A stretch of DNA of 64,000 bases from Acinetobacter sp. XH1741 (lineage in GTDB: Bacteria > Pseudomonadota > Gammaproteobacteria > Pseudomonadales > Moraxellaceae), in NCBI RefSeq assembly GCF_041021895.1, contig NZ_CP157428.1, positions 1,364,001 through 1,428,000 on the forward strand. The letters run 5' to 3'. Under the pieces are notes generated by a model. That model was given only the letters and a program-made list of their open reading frames with translations, was not told where the DNA came from and did not search any database. A program made the position numbers and the translations under genes. This document shows, one piece after another, positions 9,248 to 18,576 of the stretch; position 1 is the stretch's first letter; each line of letters begins with the position of its first letter.

Positions 9248-10234
9248 ATGTCTGCTAAACGTCTTGAACAAGTAGCTTTAGCCACAAAAACTGCATTTGT
9301 GTTTCCTGGTCAAGGTTCACAAAAAGTTGGTATGCTCGCTGAACTCGCAGAACAGTTTAGTGGAGTTGGGCAAACTTTTGCTGAAGCTTCAGACGCGCTA
9401 GGATTTGATCTTTGGCACATTGCACAAAGTGGTGAAGGGCTAGACCAAACACAAAACACCCAACCTGTATTATTAACTGCCAGCATCGCTTTATGGCGTG
9501 TATGGTTAGATTTAGGTGGTTTAGCACCTAAATACCTTGCAGGGCACTCTCTAGGTGAGTACAGCGCTTTAGTTGCAGCAGGTTCAATGAATTTGGCAGA
9601 TGCAGTTAAATTAGTTAATTTGCGTGGAAAACTCATGCAAAGCGCTGTTCCTCAAGGGGAAGGTGCGATGGCTGCAATTCTTGGTTTAGCCGATGATAAA
9701 GTAGTTGAGTTATGTCAGACCGTATCTGCGTCTGGTCAAGGTTCAGTTGAAGCTGCAAACTATAATTCACAAGGTCAGGTTGTGATTGCAGGTAGTACTG
9801 CCTCTGTACAACAAGTTATGGCGTTGGCAAAAGAACAATCTGCTAAAGCAATTGCTTTACCTGTTTCTGTACCTTCGCATTGTTCGTTAATGAAGCCTGC
9901 CGCAGAAAAATTTGCAGAAGCTTTGGAACAAACTGCCATTGAGCTACCTACCATTCCTGTAATACAAAATGTCAACGCGGGAATTGCTACCGATGTTGCT
10001 CAATTACGTCAGGCTTTAACAGCACAATTGTACCAGTCTGTACAATGGACACGTACCATGCAGTCCCTACAGGACCAAGGTATTCAGTACATTGTTGAAT
10101 GTGGCCCCGGTACAGTATTGAGTAATCTCGCAAAGCGTTTACCAAATATTGAAAAAGCTTTTTCTATTGATAGTAAGAGCAAAATGGAAGATGCCCTAAA
10201 TGCTGTTTTAGTGGCAGAAGGAAAAATTGCATGA
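9248..10234 (+). CDS. fabD: malonyl-CoA:ACP transacylase FabD
   Basis: Loads malonyl groups from CoA onto ACP for fatty-acid elongation. The catalytic serine is in GHSLGEYSALVAAG (near residue 98), the N-terminal FPGQGSQKVGM is standard, and VPSHCSLM holds the active-site histidine. I start it at 9248 because AAGGA sits 6 nt upstream. A GTG at 9224 in the same frame would add eight residues with no family support. The product has 328 residues. Its stop overlaps the fabG start by 4 bp. Confidence 0.95.
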   Translation: MSAKRLEQVALATKTAFVFPGQGSQKVGMLAELAEQFSGVGQTFAEASDALGFDLWHIAQSGEGLDQTQNTQPVLLTASIALWRVWLDLGGLAPKYLAGHSLGEYSALVAAGSMNLADAVKLVNLRGKLMQSAVPQGEGAMAAILGLADDKVVELCQTVSASGQGSVEAANYNSQGQVVIAGSTASVQQVMALAKEQSAKAIALPVSVPSHCSLMKPAAEKFAEALEQTAIELPTIPVIQNVNAGIATDVAQLRQALTAQLYQSVQWTRTMQSLQDQGIQYIVECGPGTVLSNLAKRLPNIEKAFSIDSKSKMEDALNAVLVAEGKIA

Positions 10235-10965
10235 CACAAGAACGCAAAGTTGCATTAGTAACGGGCGCGAGTCGGGGCATTGGCGCTGCAATTGCCCAGC
10301 AACTTATTCAAGACGGTTATTTTGTTGTAGGTACTGCGACTTCTGAATCTGGTGCACAAAAGCTAACTGATAGCTTTGGTGAAAACGGTGCAGGCTTGGC
10401 TCTCGATGTGCGTAATCTCGATGAGATTGAAGCCGTTGTATCTCATATTGAACAGAACTATGGTCCTGTGCTTGTTCTAGTTAACAATGCAGGTATTACC
10501 AAAGACAATTTGTTGCTTCGTATGTCTGAAGATGATTGGGATGATATTCTCAATATTCACCTTAAAGCAGTTTATCGTTTATCTAAACGTGTGCTTAAAG
10601 GTATGACGAAAGCACGTTTTGGACGAATTATTAATATCAGTTCTGTTGTAGCTCATTTTGCAAACCCAGGCCAAGCGAACTATTCTGCTGCTAAAGCGGG
10701 TATTGAAGCATTTAGCCGTAGCCTTGCAAAAGAGATGGGTAGCCGCCAAATCACTGTGAATAGTGTGGCACCTGGTTTTATTGCAACAGAAATGACAGAT
10801 GCACTTAGTGAAGACATTCGCAAAAAAATGAGTGATCAAGTGGCTTTAAATCGTTTAGGTGAGCCACAAGATATCGCAAATGCGGTGAGTTTCCTTGCAA
10901 GTGATAAAGCAGGTTACATTACCGGTACGGTATTACATGTAAATGGTGGTTTATACATGGCCTAA
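10231..10965 (+). CDS. fabG: 3-oxoacyl-ACP reductase FabG
   Basis: NADPH-dependent short-chain reductase of the fatty-acid elongation cycle. The Rossmann motif is TGASRGIG (residues 12-19), followed by NNAGIT and the catalytic ISS...YSAAKAG pattern. 244 residues is exactly the E. coli length. The ATG overlaps the end of fabD, and acpP follows 84 bp later. Confidence 0.96.
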   Translation: MTQERKVALVTGASRGIGAAIAQQLIQDGYFVVGTATSESGAQKLTDSFGENGAGLALDVRNLDEIEAVVSHIEQNYGPVLVLVNNAGITKDNLLLRMSEDDWDDILNIHLKAVYRLSKRVLKGMTKARFGRIINISSVVAHFANPGQANYSAAKAGIEAFSRSLAKEMGSRQITVNSVAPGFIATEMTDALSEDIRKKMSDQVALNRLGEPQDIANAVSFLASDKAGYITGTVLHVNGGLYMA

Positions 10966-11049
10966 CGCCGATGTATAAACTTTTAAAAATTTTTATATTC
11001 AATTAAACTAGTGGCAAATCAAACGCCACAAGCAATGAGGAGAATTCCT

Positions 11050-11286
11050 GTGAGCGATATCGAACAACGCGTTAAACAAGCGGTTGCAGAACAACTTGGT
11101 CTTAAAGCTGAAGAGATTAAAAACGAAGCATCTTTTATGGATGACTTAGGTGCTGACTCTTTAGATTTAGTTGAACTTGTAATGTCTTTCGAAAATGACT
11201 TCGACATCACTATCCCTGATGAAGATTCAAACGAAATCACTACAGTTCAATCTGCAATTGACTATGTAACTAAAAAACTTGGTTAA
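11050..11286 (+). CDS. acpP: acyl carrier protein AcpP
   Basis: Carrier of growing acyl chains. The phosphopantetheine serine is Ser37 in [10 protein letters not shown]. The protein is acidic and 78 residues long. I use the GTG at 11050, 8 nt after AGGAG. An upstream in-frame GTG at 11011 would add 13 residues absent from ACPs and would read through that ribosome-binding site. The gene ends the cluster with a strong terminator. Confidence 0.96.
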   Translation: MSDIEQRVKQAVAEQLGLKAEEIKNEASFMDDLGADSLDLVELVMSFENDFDITIPDEDSNEITTVQSAIDYVTKKLG

Positions 11287-11312
11287 TTCGCATATTGCTG
11301 ATTAAAAAGAAG

Positions 11313-11336
11313 GCCACCGCAAGGTGGCTTTTTTTA
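11313..11336 (+). terminator. intrinsic terminator after acpP
   Basis: Stem GCCACC/GGTGGC, loop GCAA, then seven T. Confidence 0.92.
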
Positions 11337-11356
11337 TTTGACTAAAATAATTAATA

Positions 11357-11412
11357 GAGATACATATTTTTACAAGATCAACCCTAATTGATAGCAGAGG
11401 TGTCTCTTTTTT
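11357..11412 (+). other. structured leader or small RNA candidate before the kbp-like gene
   Basis: Outer arms GAGATAC (11357-11363) and GTGTCTC (11400-11406) enclose an inner pair ATCAA/TTGAT, and six T follow. It looks like the 3' end of a short transcript or an attenuator in the gap between acpP and the LysM gene. No convincing promoter of its own is visible. Confidence 0.3.
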
Positions 11413-11474
11413 CAAGTATAACAATAAGGGTCAGTTTAATGACTTTACTATAAACAATAAGATGAGGACTAAAA

Positions 11475-11948
11475 ATGGGTCTTTTTGATTTTGTAAAAGG
11501 TATTGGTAAGAAAAATACCGCACCAGCAGAACCACAAGCAGCTCCAGCTACACCAGCAGAACCTTCTGCACAAGAAATTGCAAACAAATTGTTAGGGTTA
11601 ATTAAAAGTTTAGGCCTAGGGGTGGAAGGCTTATCTGTAACTTATAACGGTTCAACTGATACTGCGACTATTAATGGGCAAGTACAAAGCCAAGCGGATA
11701 AAGAAAAAATTATTCTTATTGTTGGTAACGTAGATCATGTTGCTCAAGTAGATGATCAGATGACTGTTGCGACTCCGGAACCGGAAAGCAAATTTTATAC
11801 AGTAAAATCTGGTGATAATCTTTCAAAAATTGCGAAAGAATTTTATGGTGATGCAAATCAATATCCTAAAATCTTTGAGGCAAACAAGCCAATGCTGAAA
11901 GATCCAGATGAGATCTTCCCTGGACAAGTTTTACGTATTCCACAGTAA
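11475..11948 (+). CDS. kbp: BON-LysM protein, Kbp (YgaU)-like
   Basis: 157 residues with an Ala/Pro/Glu linker (about 14-32), a BON domain (about 33-100) and a C-terminal LysM domain beginning FYTVKSGDNLSKIAKEFYG (about 105-156). This architecture and size match E. coli Kbp (YgaU), a cytosolic K+-binding protein. No signal peptide is seen, in agreement. AGATGAGGA lies just before the ATG. It stands alone between two terminators. Confidence 0.85.
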   Translation: MGLFDFVKGIGKKNTAPAEPQAAPATPAEPSAQEIANKLLGLIKSLGLGVEGLSVTYNGSTDTATINGQVQSQADKEKIILIVGNVDHVAQVDDQMTVATPEPESKFYTVKSGDNLSKIAKEFYGDANQYPKIFEANKPMLKDPDEIFPGQVLRIPQ

Positions 11949-11960
11949 GTGGAATAAATA

Positions 11961-11986
11961 AAAAAGGCGCTTTAAGCGCCTTTTTT
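11961..11986. terminator. bidirectional terminator between kbp and thiD
   Basis: Stem GGCGC/GCGCC with five-base loop, A-run before and T-run after. Suits both converging genes. Confidence 0.9.
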
Positions 11987-11994
11987 AAAAATTG

Positions 11995-12780
<786 letters not shown>

Positions 12781-12800
12781 TTAAATTTACGTTAGTATAA

Positions 12801-12820
12801 GAGAGTTTAATTAAACTCTC
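12801..12820. promoter_or_regulatory. perfect 20-bp palindrome between thiD and the HAD gene
   Basis: GAGAGTTTAA is followed immediately by its reverse complement in the middle of a divergent intergenic region. No T-run follows, so it is not an obvious terminator. It may be an operator. Confidence 0.4.
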
Positions 12821-12859
12821 GACCAATTGAATTAAATACTTTACTGGGTTAGTGATTGA

Positions 12860-13534
12860 ATGGCTATAAAACATATTTTGATTGATTTAGATGGAACCTT
12901 AACAGACCCAAAAGTTGGTATCCATACTTCAATTCGCTATGCAATGGATAAGTTAGGTTATCCGTTAGCTGCCGATTTAAATATTGATTGGACCATTGGA
13001 CCACCGTTAAAGCCATCACTAGCAAAATTATTAGCTACTCAAGATGAGGATTTAGCTGAACAAGCTTTACTGGCTTATCGTGAGCGTTTTTCGGTAATTG
13101 GTTTATTTGAAAATGAAGTATATCCATCTGTTATAGAAACACTTAGCGCGTTAAAAGAAGAAGGATATCGTTTATTTGTTGCTACTGCTAAGCCAACGAT
13201 TTATGCAAAACGGATTTTAGATCATTTTGAATTAAGCCAATATTTTGTACATATTTATGGCAGTGAATTGACGGGTGAACGGACCAATAAAGCTGAACTC
13301 ATTCATTATATTCTTGAGCATGAGCAATTAAACCCAGAAGAGTGTTTAATGGTAGGTGACCGTCAATATGATATTTTAGGTGCTCGTCACAATGGTATTG
13401 AGGCTGTAGCTGTGACTTATGGTTACGGAACACCAGAGGAATTTGCTCAAGCACAGCCCAAAGCAATGATTAAGAACTTCTCTGAACTTTTGGACTATGT
13501 CGAAGAACAGGCGGCACAAAAGAAAGTTTCTTAA
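12860..13534 (+). CDS. HAD family hydrolase, Gph-like
   Basis: Haloacid dehalogenase phosphatase of 224 residues. Motif I is DLDGTLTDPKVG (residues 9-20), motif II lies in ATAKPT (about 111), and motifs III/IV are the lysine near GERTNKAELI and GDRQYDILGA. A helical cap sits between motifs I and II. It belongs to the phosphoglycolate phosphatase-like group; the substrate cannot be read from sequence. It is divergent from thiD and ends in a long terminator, so it is probably monocistronic. Confidence 0.85.
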   Translation: MAIKHILIDLDGTLTDPKVGIHTSIRYAMDKLGYPLAADLNIDWTIGPPLKPSLAKLLATQDEDLAEQALLAYRERFSVIGLFENEVYPSVIETLSALKEEGYRLFVATAKPTIYAKRILDHFELSQYFVHIYGSELTGERTNKAELIHYILEHEQLNPEECLMVGDRQYDILGARHNGIEAVAVTYGYGTPEEFAQAQPKAMIKNFSELLDYVEEQAAQKKVS

Positions 13535-13555
13535 ATTTCAAAATGAATAATTTGG

Positions 13556-13592
13556 AGGTTTGACTTGTGAGTAAGCAAGTCAAACCTTTTTA
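13556..13592 (+). terminator. terminator after the HAD gene
   Basis: A perfect 12-bp stem (AGGTTTGACTTG and its complement) with an 8-base loop, followed by TTTTATTT. Confidence 0.88.
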
Positions 13593-13598
13593 TTTATT

Positions 13599-14258
13599 TT
13601 AAACACCATGTTGTTGGCGATATTGCACCAGCTCTTCAATGGTAATCACAGTTAAGTGATGAGTTTGAGCATATGCTAAAACTTGAATGCCTGATGCCAT
13701 CGTACCATCTGGATTAGTTAATTCACATAACACACCAGCAGGCTTTAGTCCTGCTAATCTTGCTAGATCAATTGTTCCCTCAGTATGACCACGACGAGTA
13801 AGCACACCACCATGACATGCACGTAATGGGAAAACATGGCCTGGACGGTTTAGGTCACTTGCGACAGCACCATCTTTAATTGCAGTTTTAATGGTTGTTA
13901 CACGGTCTTTAGCTGAAACACCAGTAGTAACGCCTTGAGCTGCTTCAATGGTCACTGTAAAAGCAGTATGAAACTGACTTGAGTTTTGAGAAACCATTGG
14001 AGGAAGTTCTAGGTGATCTGCTAGCTCTTCTGTTAGGCATAAACATACAATCCCTGAACCATCACGGATCATGCGTGCCATTGTTTCCACTGTTAAAGTT
14101 TCGGCTGCAACAATTAAATCTGCTTCATTTTCGCGGTCAAAGTCATCCATAACCAAGACAGGTTTGCCTTGACGGATATCTTCTAGTGCTTGTTGAATAC
14201 GTTGTTCAGCAGGAGAGAGGGCTGAGAAAAAAATTTCTGGTTGAATTAAGCTAGACAT
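13599..14258 (-). CDS. ribB: 3,4-dihydroxy-2-butanone 4-phosphate synthase RibB
   Basis: Makes the four-carbon precursor of riboflavin from ribulose 5-phosphate. The active-site acidic loop is [11 protein letters not shown] (about residues 38-48), and [11 protein letters not shown] with the catalytic histidine lies near residue 150. At 219 residues it is the stand-alone form without a GTP cyclohydrolase II domain. Translation or transcription is expected to be shut down by FMN through the riboswitch upstream. Confidence 0.95.
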   Translation of the reverse strand: MSSLIQPEIFFSALSPAEQRIQQALEDIRQGKPVLVMDDFDRENEADLIVAAETLTVETMARMIRDGSGIVCLCLTEELADHLELPPMVSQNSSQFHTAFTVTIEAAQGVTTGVSAKDRVTTIKTAIKDGAVASDLNRPGHVFPLRACHGGVLTRRGHTEGTIDLARLAGLKPAGVLCELTNPDGTMASGIQVLAYAQTHHLTVITIEELVQYRQQHGV

Positions 14259-14348
14259 AATGAAACGCTCTCGTAAAAATACGGTTGAACATTTCAGGAC
14301 TGATGCAAAAACAGGCTGTCACTGAAATAAAACGGATTTATCCCAGTT

Positions 14349-14498
14349 CGTCGTCTTCTTTCATCCGGACTATACCGTCGGCTTTGGAGTTTCACCAAAT
14401 CTGCTCAAATTACACAATTTAAGCTCGTGGGCTTGTTGATTTATTTATAAAAATTAACTTTACCACCGGTGGGGAATTACACCCCGCCCTGAAGCGAT
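14349..14498 (-). promoter_or_regulatory. FMN riboswitch (RFN element) of ribB
   Basis: Read on the minus strand, the element opens with ATCGCTTCAGGGCGGGGTG, continues through TTCCCCACCGGTGG, and closes with GTCCGGATGAAAGAAGACGA, the conserved RFN blocks in the right order. A -10-like TATAAT lies just before it (14506-14511, minus strand). Between the aptamer and the ribB start are ATTTCAG and CTGAAAT arms that could form the expression platform. Confidence 0.95.
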
Positions 14499-14676
14499 GA
14501 GTTTTATTATAGCGCGCTTGATAAAATTGGCTAGATGCATTTATAGAATGCTAAGTTTCTTTATGAATAAGTATTTTCATAAATAGAAATAGGCTTTGTA
14601 ACAAGAGCTTACTTGTTGATATGAAAATGGAATGCTATGTTTTTTATAGAAAATTATAAATAAAAACAGGTTTTTT

Positions 14677-16458
14677 ATGCAGATTAGAGACTATTATCCC
14701 TTTAGGAATACTTTATTTATTCAGCATCTCCATATTTTCAGTTATCTATTTATGGCGGTAAGTATTCTGTATTTGATTGCTGCTAACTGGTTAATGCTCC
14801 CAGATAGCGTTCAGATACTCATTCCACCTACCATATTACTTGTTACAGCTTGGCTGAGCGTAAAAGATACCTTAAATCAGGGAGTCCGACAGACTTTACA
14901 TGGTGTTTGCGGTCTTATGATTGGTTTGAGTTTGGCCGTAATTGGGCAAGTTTATCAAACTGGCGCAGACAGTTATTTACTTTTCTTGATTTGGACATTA
15001 CTTTTACTGCCGTGGCTGTATCGGCCGAATATTGGAATCTTTGCTTTAGTTTGTATTACTAGCCAACTCACATTATTTTTATTTTTTAAACAGACTTTCT
15101 GGGCAGAAAAATTTCCTTATTTATACTTATTCACTCTAAATTTATTAAGTCTCATAGAGTTTTGGATCTGTATAAAGAAGTATCGTGCATTACGTTTTGT
15201 TTTTATTGCTTGGTTTGCTGTCATTTCAATCATTGGAATGATTCAATACTTATCGAATGCAAACATTCCTTATCTGATCTCGGCTTCCTTTTCAGGAATA
15301 ATCGCTTTTTATTATTTCTTCAAAAAAGATGATCAATTATGTGCCAGTTTAATGGCTGCTGTTCTTGGTGTAACGGCCACCATATGGCTTGTAGATGGGA
15401 TTAATCATCTATTTAAAGATTCTAATGAATTCATCTTTTTATTGATTGCGGGCATTATTTTTACTTGGTTTGCGCTGATTAGTTATTTTTTAATAAAAAT
15501 TTTTCGTCAAAGCCGTTTTTATGTCATTCCTTTAGCAATTGGTGCTTGGCTTGCAGGCTTAGCTCTTGCAGCTTTTACTTTAGTATTTTGGAAGGCTATT
15601 TCTTTAGTTATCGGGGTTATGTATGTCGTATTAGCTACTATTCTTTTAAGAAAATCCCAGAGTAATTTCTTTCGACAATTTGCCTATTGCTTATTTGTGA
15701 GTGGGCAGACTGCTTTTTTGTTTCATCTTGGTTCAGAAACGGATCAAATCTTATGGGTGTTAATTGCACAAATTTTTATCTTATGTATTAGCTATTTTAT
15801 TAAACCACACTGGTTTTTTATTCTCATTCAAATATTCGCTACTTATGGCATAGCATTCATCTATTTACTACAGATGGACCATTCATTGTGGTCACTAAAT
15901 TCTACCGAGACTTATTTTAATTTAACCTTGCTTAACTATTTAATTTTTAGCTTAGTACTCTTGATGGGAACTAAGAAGATGGCACTTTATGAGCGCAGCC
16001 TTTTCTTAAGTGTACTTGTGGTCATTTTGGTGAGTTCTTTCTTTAATACTTTTATGGGATTAGCACTTGTTGATTTAACCGATCGACCTTTATGGTTTAT
16101 TTATATATTACCGAGCGTGTGGCTACTGTGTTTTAGTTTTTTCTATTTATATAGACAACTCCAACCTTTTGCTTTTGGTGCCTTTTTAATTTTTGGCATA
16201 TTGCTTATTGTGCTTGGCTATTTCGAAGTTTTTATTCTATTCACTATTTTGATATGGTCTTTGAAAAATAAGGATCGCATCGTTTATGGTATTACTCTCA
16301 TTGTATTTGCATTTGTATTTTGGCAACTTTATTACAACTTACAATTAAGTTTTTTAGCTAAAAGTGCATCTATCTTGATATCGGGAGTTGTATTGTTAGC
16401 GTTATACGGATTACTCCAGCAAGAAACTAAATATAATTTTATTCAAGGAGAAAAATAA
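14677..16458 (+). CDS. polytopic membrane protein, DUF2157/DUF4401-like
   Basis: 593 residues, almost all hydrophobic, with around fifteen or more predicted membrane segments. The first 150 residues resemble DUF2157 (a soluble-to-membrane start, then stretches such as GLMIGLSLAVIGQVYQTGAD), and the C-terminal half resembles DUF4401. In many bacteria these are two adjacent genes followed by a GDYXXLXY gene. Here both parts seem to be in one chain and the GDYXXLXY gene overlaps its stop. Function is unknown. The domain names come from memory of the family and the gene context. Confidence 0.65.
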   Translation: MQIRDYYPFRNTLFIQHLHIFSYLFMAVSILYLIAANWLMLPDSVQILIPPTILLVTAWLSVKDTLNQGVRQTLHGVCGLMIGLSLAVIGQVYQTGADSYLLFLIWTLLLLPWLYRPNIGIFALVCITSQLTLFLFFKQTFWAEKFPYLYLFTLNLLSLIEFWICIKKYRALRFVFIAWFAVISIIGMIQYLSNANIPYLISASFSGIIAFYYFFKKDDQLCASLMAAVLGVTATIWLVDGINHLFKDSNEFIFLLIAGIIFTWFALISYFLIKIFRQSRFYVIPLAIGAWLAGLALAAFTLVFWKAISLVIGVMYVVLATILLRKSQSNFFRQFAYCLFVSGQTAFLFHLGSETDQILWVLIAQIFILCISYFIKPHWFFILIQIFATYGIAFIYLLQMDHSLWSLNSTETYFNLTLLNYLIFSLVLLMGTKKMALYERSLFLSVLVVILVSSFFNTFMGLALVDLTDRPLWFIYILPSVWLLCFSFFYLYRQLQPFAFGAFLIFGILLIVLGYFEVFILFTILIWSLKNKDRIVYGITLIVFAFVFWQLYYNLQLSFLAKSASILISGVVLLALYGLLQQETKYNFIQGEK

Positions 16459-17018
16459 TGAAAAAATATTTTTCTCTTATTCTTGCAATGGTCACCCTAT
16501 TATTTTTTGCAGGATTAGTAGCGAAAAATGAATGGCATCTACATCAGAGTAAAAGTATTTTTATTAAGCTTAAGCCAGTTGATCCGCGTTCAATTTTACA
16601 AGGAGACTATATGGCACTGGCTTATGAGTTAAATTTACAATCTCTCAAAGCGCTTTCGGGAAGTGAAAGCGAGGCTCTAGATCTGGTAATTTTTAATCAT
16701 GCTTCCGTTCCAGTAAAAGTTATTTTGGATTCAAAAAATCGTGTAGTTCGTACAATTTTAGATACTCATAACTCATTTGCGGGACAAAGTTTAATTTTAA
16801 AAAATCCGGAAAATCGCTTACAGGCTTTGTATCCAGCGTCTCAAAGCTTTTTATTTGCCGAAGGGCTAGCTCATTGTTATGAGAAAGCAAGATATGCAGA
16901 ATTTAAGGTGAATGCAAAAGGAGAGGCGACTTTATTTGAATTGCGGGGAGAAGAGCTTCAGCCTTTAAACTGTAAACAGCAACAAAGTTGGTGGAAGGGC
17001 GCGGCTAGAAGTTTATAA
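16458..17018 (+). CDS. GDYXXLXY domain protein
   Basis: 186 residues with one N-terminal hydrophobic segment (about 4-22) that anchors or exports the rest. The naming motif is G-D-Y-M-A-L-A-Y at residues 49-56, preceded by PVDPRSILQ as in the family. The start codon shares its first base with the last base of the upstream stop and AAGGAG precedes it, so the two genes are translationally coupled. The partner relationship with the DUF2157/DUF4401 protein is a recurrent but uncharacterised pairing. Confidence 0.8.
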   Translation: MKKYFSLILAMVTLLFFAGLVAKNEWHLHQSKSIFIKLKPVDPRSILQGDYMALAYELNLQSLKALSGSESEALDLVIFNHASVPVKVILDSKNRVVRTILDTHNSFAGQSLILKNPENRLQALYPASQSFLFAEGLAHCYEKARYAEFKVNAKGEATLFELRGEELQPLNCKQQQSWWKGAARSL

Positions 17019-17025
17019 AGTGCAT

Positions 17026-17056
17026 AAAAAAGCCCGTAAATACGGGCTTTTCTTTT
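17026..17056. terminator. bidirectional terminator before panD
   Basis: AGCCCG/CGGGCT stem with a six-base AT loop, A-run and T-run on opposite sides. Confidence 0.88.
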
Positions 17057-17066
17057 TTAATCTTTA

Positions 17067-17447
17067 TTATGCAACTTGTACAGGAATACAGTTCGCTGTG
17101 TGGTTGACTGTATTATCTGGATTTGCATAAACCAAACGTGGTTTATGAGCATTTGCTTCAACTTCTGTGAAATCACCAAAAGTTGCGATAATGACTAAAT
17201 CACCAACATCTGCTTGATGGGCAGCACCGCCATTTACAGAAATAATGCCAGAGTTGTCTTCACCACGAATCGCATAAGTTGTGAAGCGCTTGCCGTTAGT
17301 TACGTTCCAAACGTGGATTTCTTCGTATTCGCGAATACCAGCTAAATCCATCAATACGCCATCAATTGCACAAGAACCTTCATAGTGAAGTTCAGCATGG
17401 GTTACAACTGCACGGTGAATTTTGCATTTTAATAAACGAGATAGCAT
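17067..17447 (-). CDS. panD: aspartate 1-decarboxylase PanD
   Basis: Pyruvoyl-dependent decarboxylase giving beta-alanine for pantothenate. The proenzyme self-cleaves between Gly24 and Ser25, seen here as [10 protein letters not shown], and Ser25 becomes the pyruvoyl group. Lys9 and the NGAA-type segment ([12 protein letters not shown]) are present. 126 residues, the normal length. No panBC or panZ is nearby. Confidence 0.96.
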   Translation of the reverse strand: MLSRLLKCKIHRAVVTHAELHYEGSCAIDGVLMDLAGIREYEEIHVWNVTNGKRFTTYAIRGEDNSGIISVNGGAAHQADVGDLVIIATFGDFTEVEANAHKPRLVYANPDNTVNHTANCIPVQVA

Positions 17448-17580
17448 GGCTAGCGTCTCCTGAGTAGACCTAAGAAGATCTTATAGTGAAATCTTTTGCC
17501 TTTGCCGCTCTGCTGGCAAGGTGGCTGATGCGCATTTTGCTCCTAAAAAAGCAAGATAGCAAGCTTGATTGTTCAACAAT

Positions 17581-18162
17581 TTAAGCTGGTTTATACGCAT
17601 TAATTTGGTTCATGGCCTGTGATACTTGTCCTTGAACAAGTAACTTTACTTTTGATAGAGCATGATCAATTGCTCCATCCATCAGGCTTTGTTCACTACT
17701 TGGCGCTTTTCCGAGCACATGTCCAGAAACTCTTTCTTTTGAACCTGGATGTCCAATACCAATACGTAAACGATGAAAATTTGGACCAATGTGTGGGACA
17801 ATGTCACGTAAACCGTTATGACCGCCGTGTCCACCGCCTGTTTTAAGACGAATTACACCAGGGTTCATATCTAGTTCATCATGAGCAATCAGAATTGCTT
17901 CAGGAGCAATTTGATAAAACTTTGAGAAAGGAACAACACTTTGCCCGGAACGATTCATGAAAGTCGTTGGTAGAAGTAAGCGAACATCGTGTCCTTCTAT
18001 ATTACCACGACCACTGATTCCGTGAAATTTTGGATCATTTTTTAATATAATGCCATATTTAACTGCAAGCTGTTCAACGAACCAAAAGCCTGCATTATGG
18101 CGGGTTTGGGCATATTCTGAACCAGGATTGCCCAAACCAACAATTAGCGAAATATTTGACAC
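17581..18162 (-). CDS. pth: peptidyl-tRNA hydrolase Pth
   Basis: Recycles peptidyl-tRNA released from stalled ribosomes. The start GLGNPGSEYAQTRHNAGF contains the catalytic histidine (about residue 22). LLPTTFMNRSG and HDELDMNPG follow, and GGGHGGHNGLRDI is intact. 193 residues. It follows rplY by 20 bp, in the order prs-rplY-pth that is standard in the gamma-proteobacteria. Confidence 0.96.
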   Translation of the reverse strand: MSNISLIVGLGNPGSEYAQTRHNAGFWFVEQLAVKYGIILKNDPKFHGISGRGNIEGHDVRLLLPTTFMNRSGQSVVPFSKFYQIAPEAILIAHDELDMNPGVIRLKTGGGHGGHNGLRDIVPHIGPNFHRLRIGIGHPGSKERVSGHVLGKAPSSEQSLMDGAIDHALSKVKLLVQGQVSQAMNQINAYKPA

Positions 18163-18182
18163 TAATCTACGCCTTTAAACAC

Positions 18183-18479
18183 TTATGCGCGTTTGAAGTC
18201 AGCGTGCATAGGAGTGTTTTTAGATGGGTGACGTTGTAACGCTTGGATTTTAACGTTTTCAACTTTGTCGCCCACTTTAATTTCTACAACTTCTTCAAAG
18301 AAAGCATTGCTTTCTAATGCTTTTACAAGCTCACGAAGTTCTAAAGTAACAGTTACAGGCTCAGCGTTACCACCGTAGATGATAGCTGGAACTAAAGATT
18401 CGCGACGAAGGCGGCGGCTCGCACCTTTCCCTTGTTTGTCTTCAGCACGCGCTTGAGCGTTTAATACGAAGTTTGCCAT
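18183..18479 (-). CDS. rplY: 50S ribosomal protein L25 (short form)
   Basis: 5S rRNA-binding protein of 98 residues, the short form without the CTC C-terminal domain. [20 protein letters not shown] near the N-terminus and the C-terminal [15 protein letters not shown] are diagnostic. AGGATTTACTC lies before the start. It is likely read from the prs side into pth. Confidence 0.94.
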   Translation of the reverse strand: MANFVLNAQARAEDKQGKGASRRLRRESLVPAIIYGGNAEPVTVTLELRELVKALESNAFFEEVVEIKVGDKVENVKIQALQRHPSKNTPMHADFKRA

Positions 18480-18576
18480 GAGTAAATCCTCATTAAAGAT
18501 TAAATAAACTAAACTTGCGACCAGTCTAGTGATAGAAAACCCCAGCCAAAGCCAGGGTTAAGAAAAAGCTGCAATA

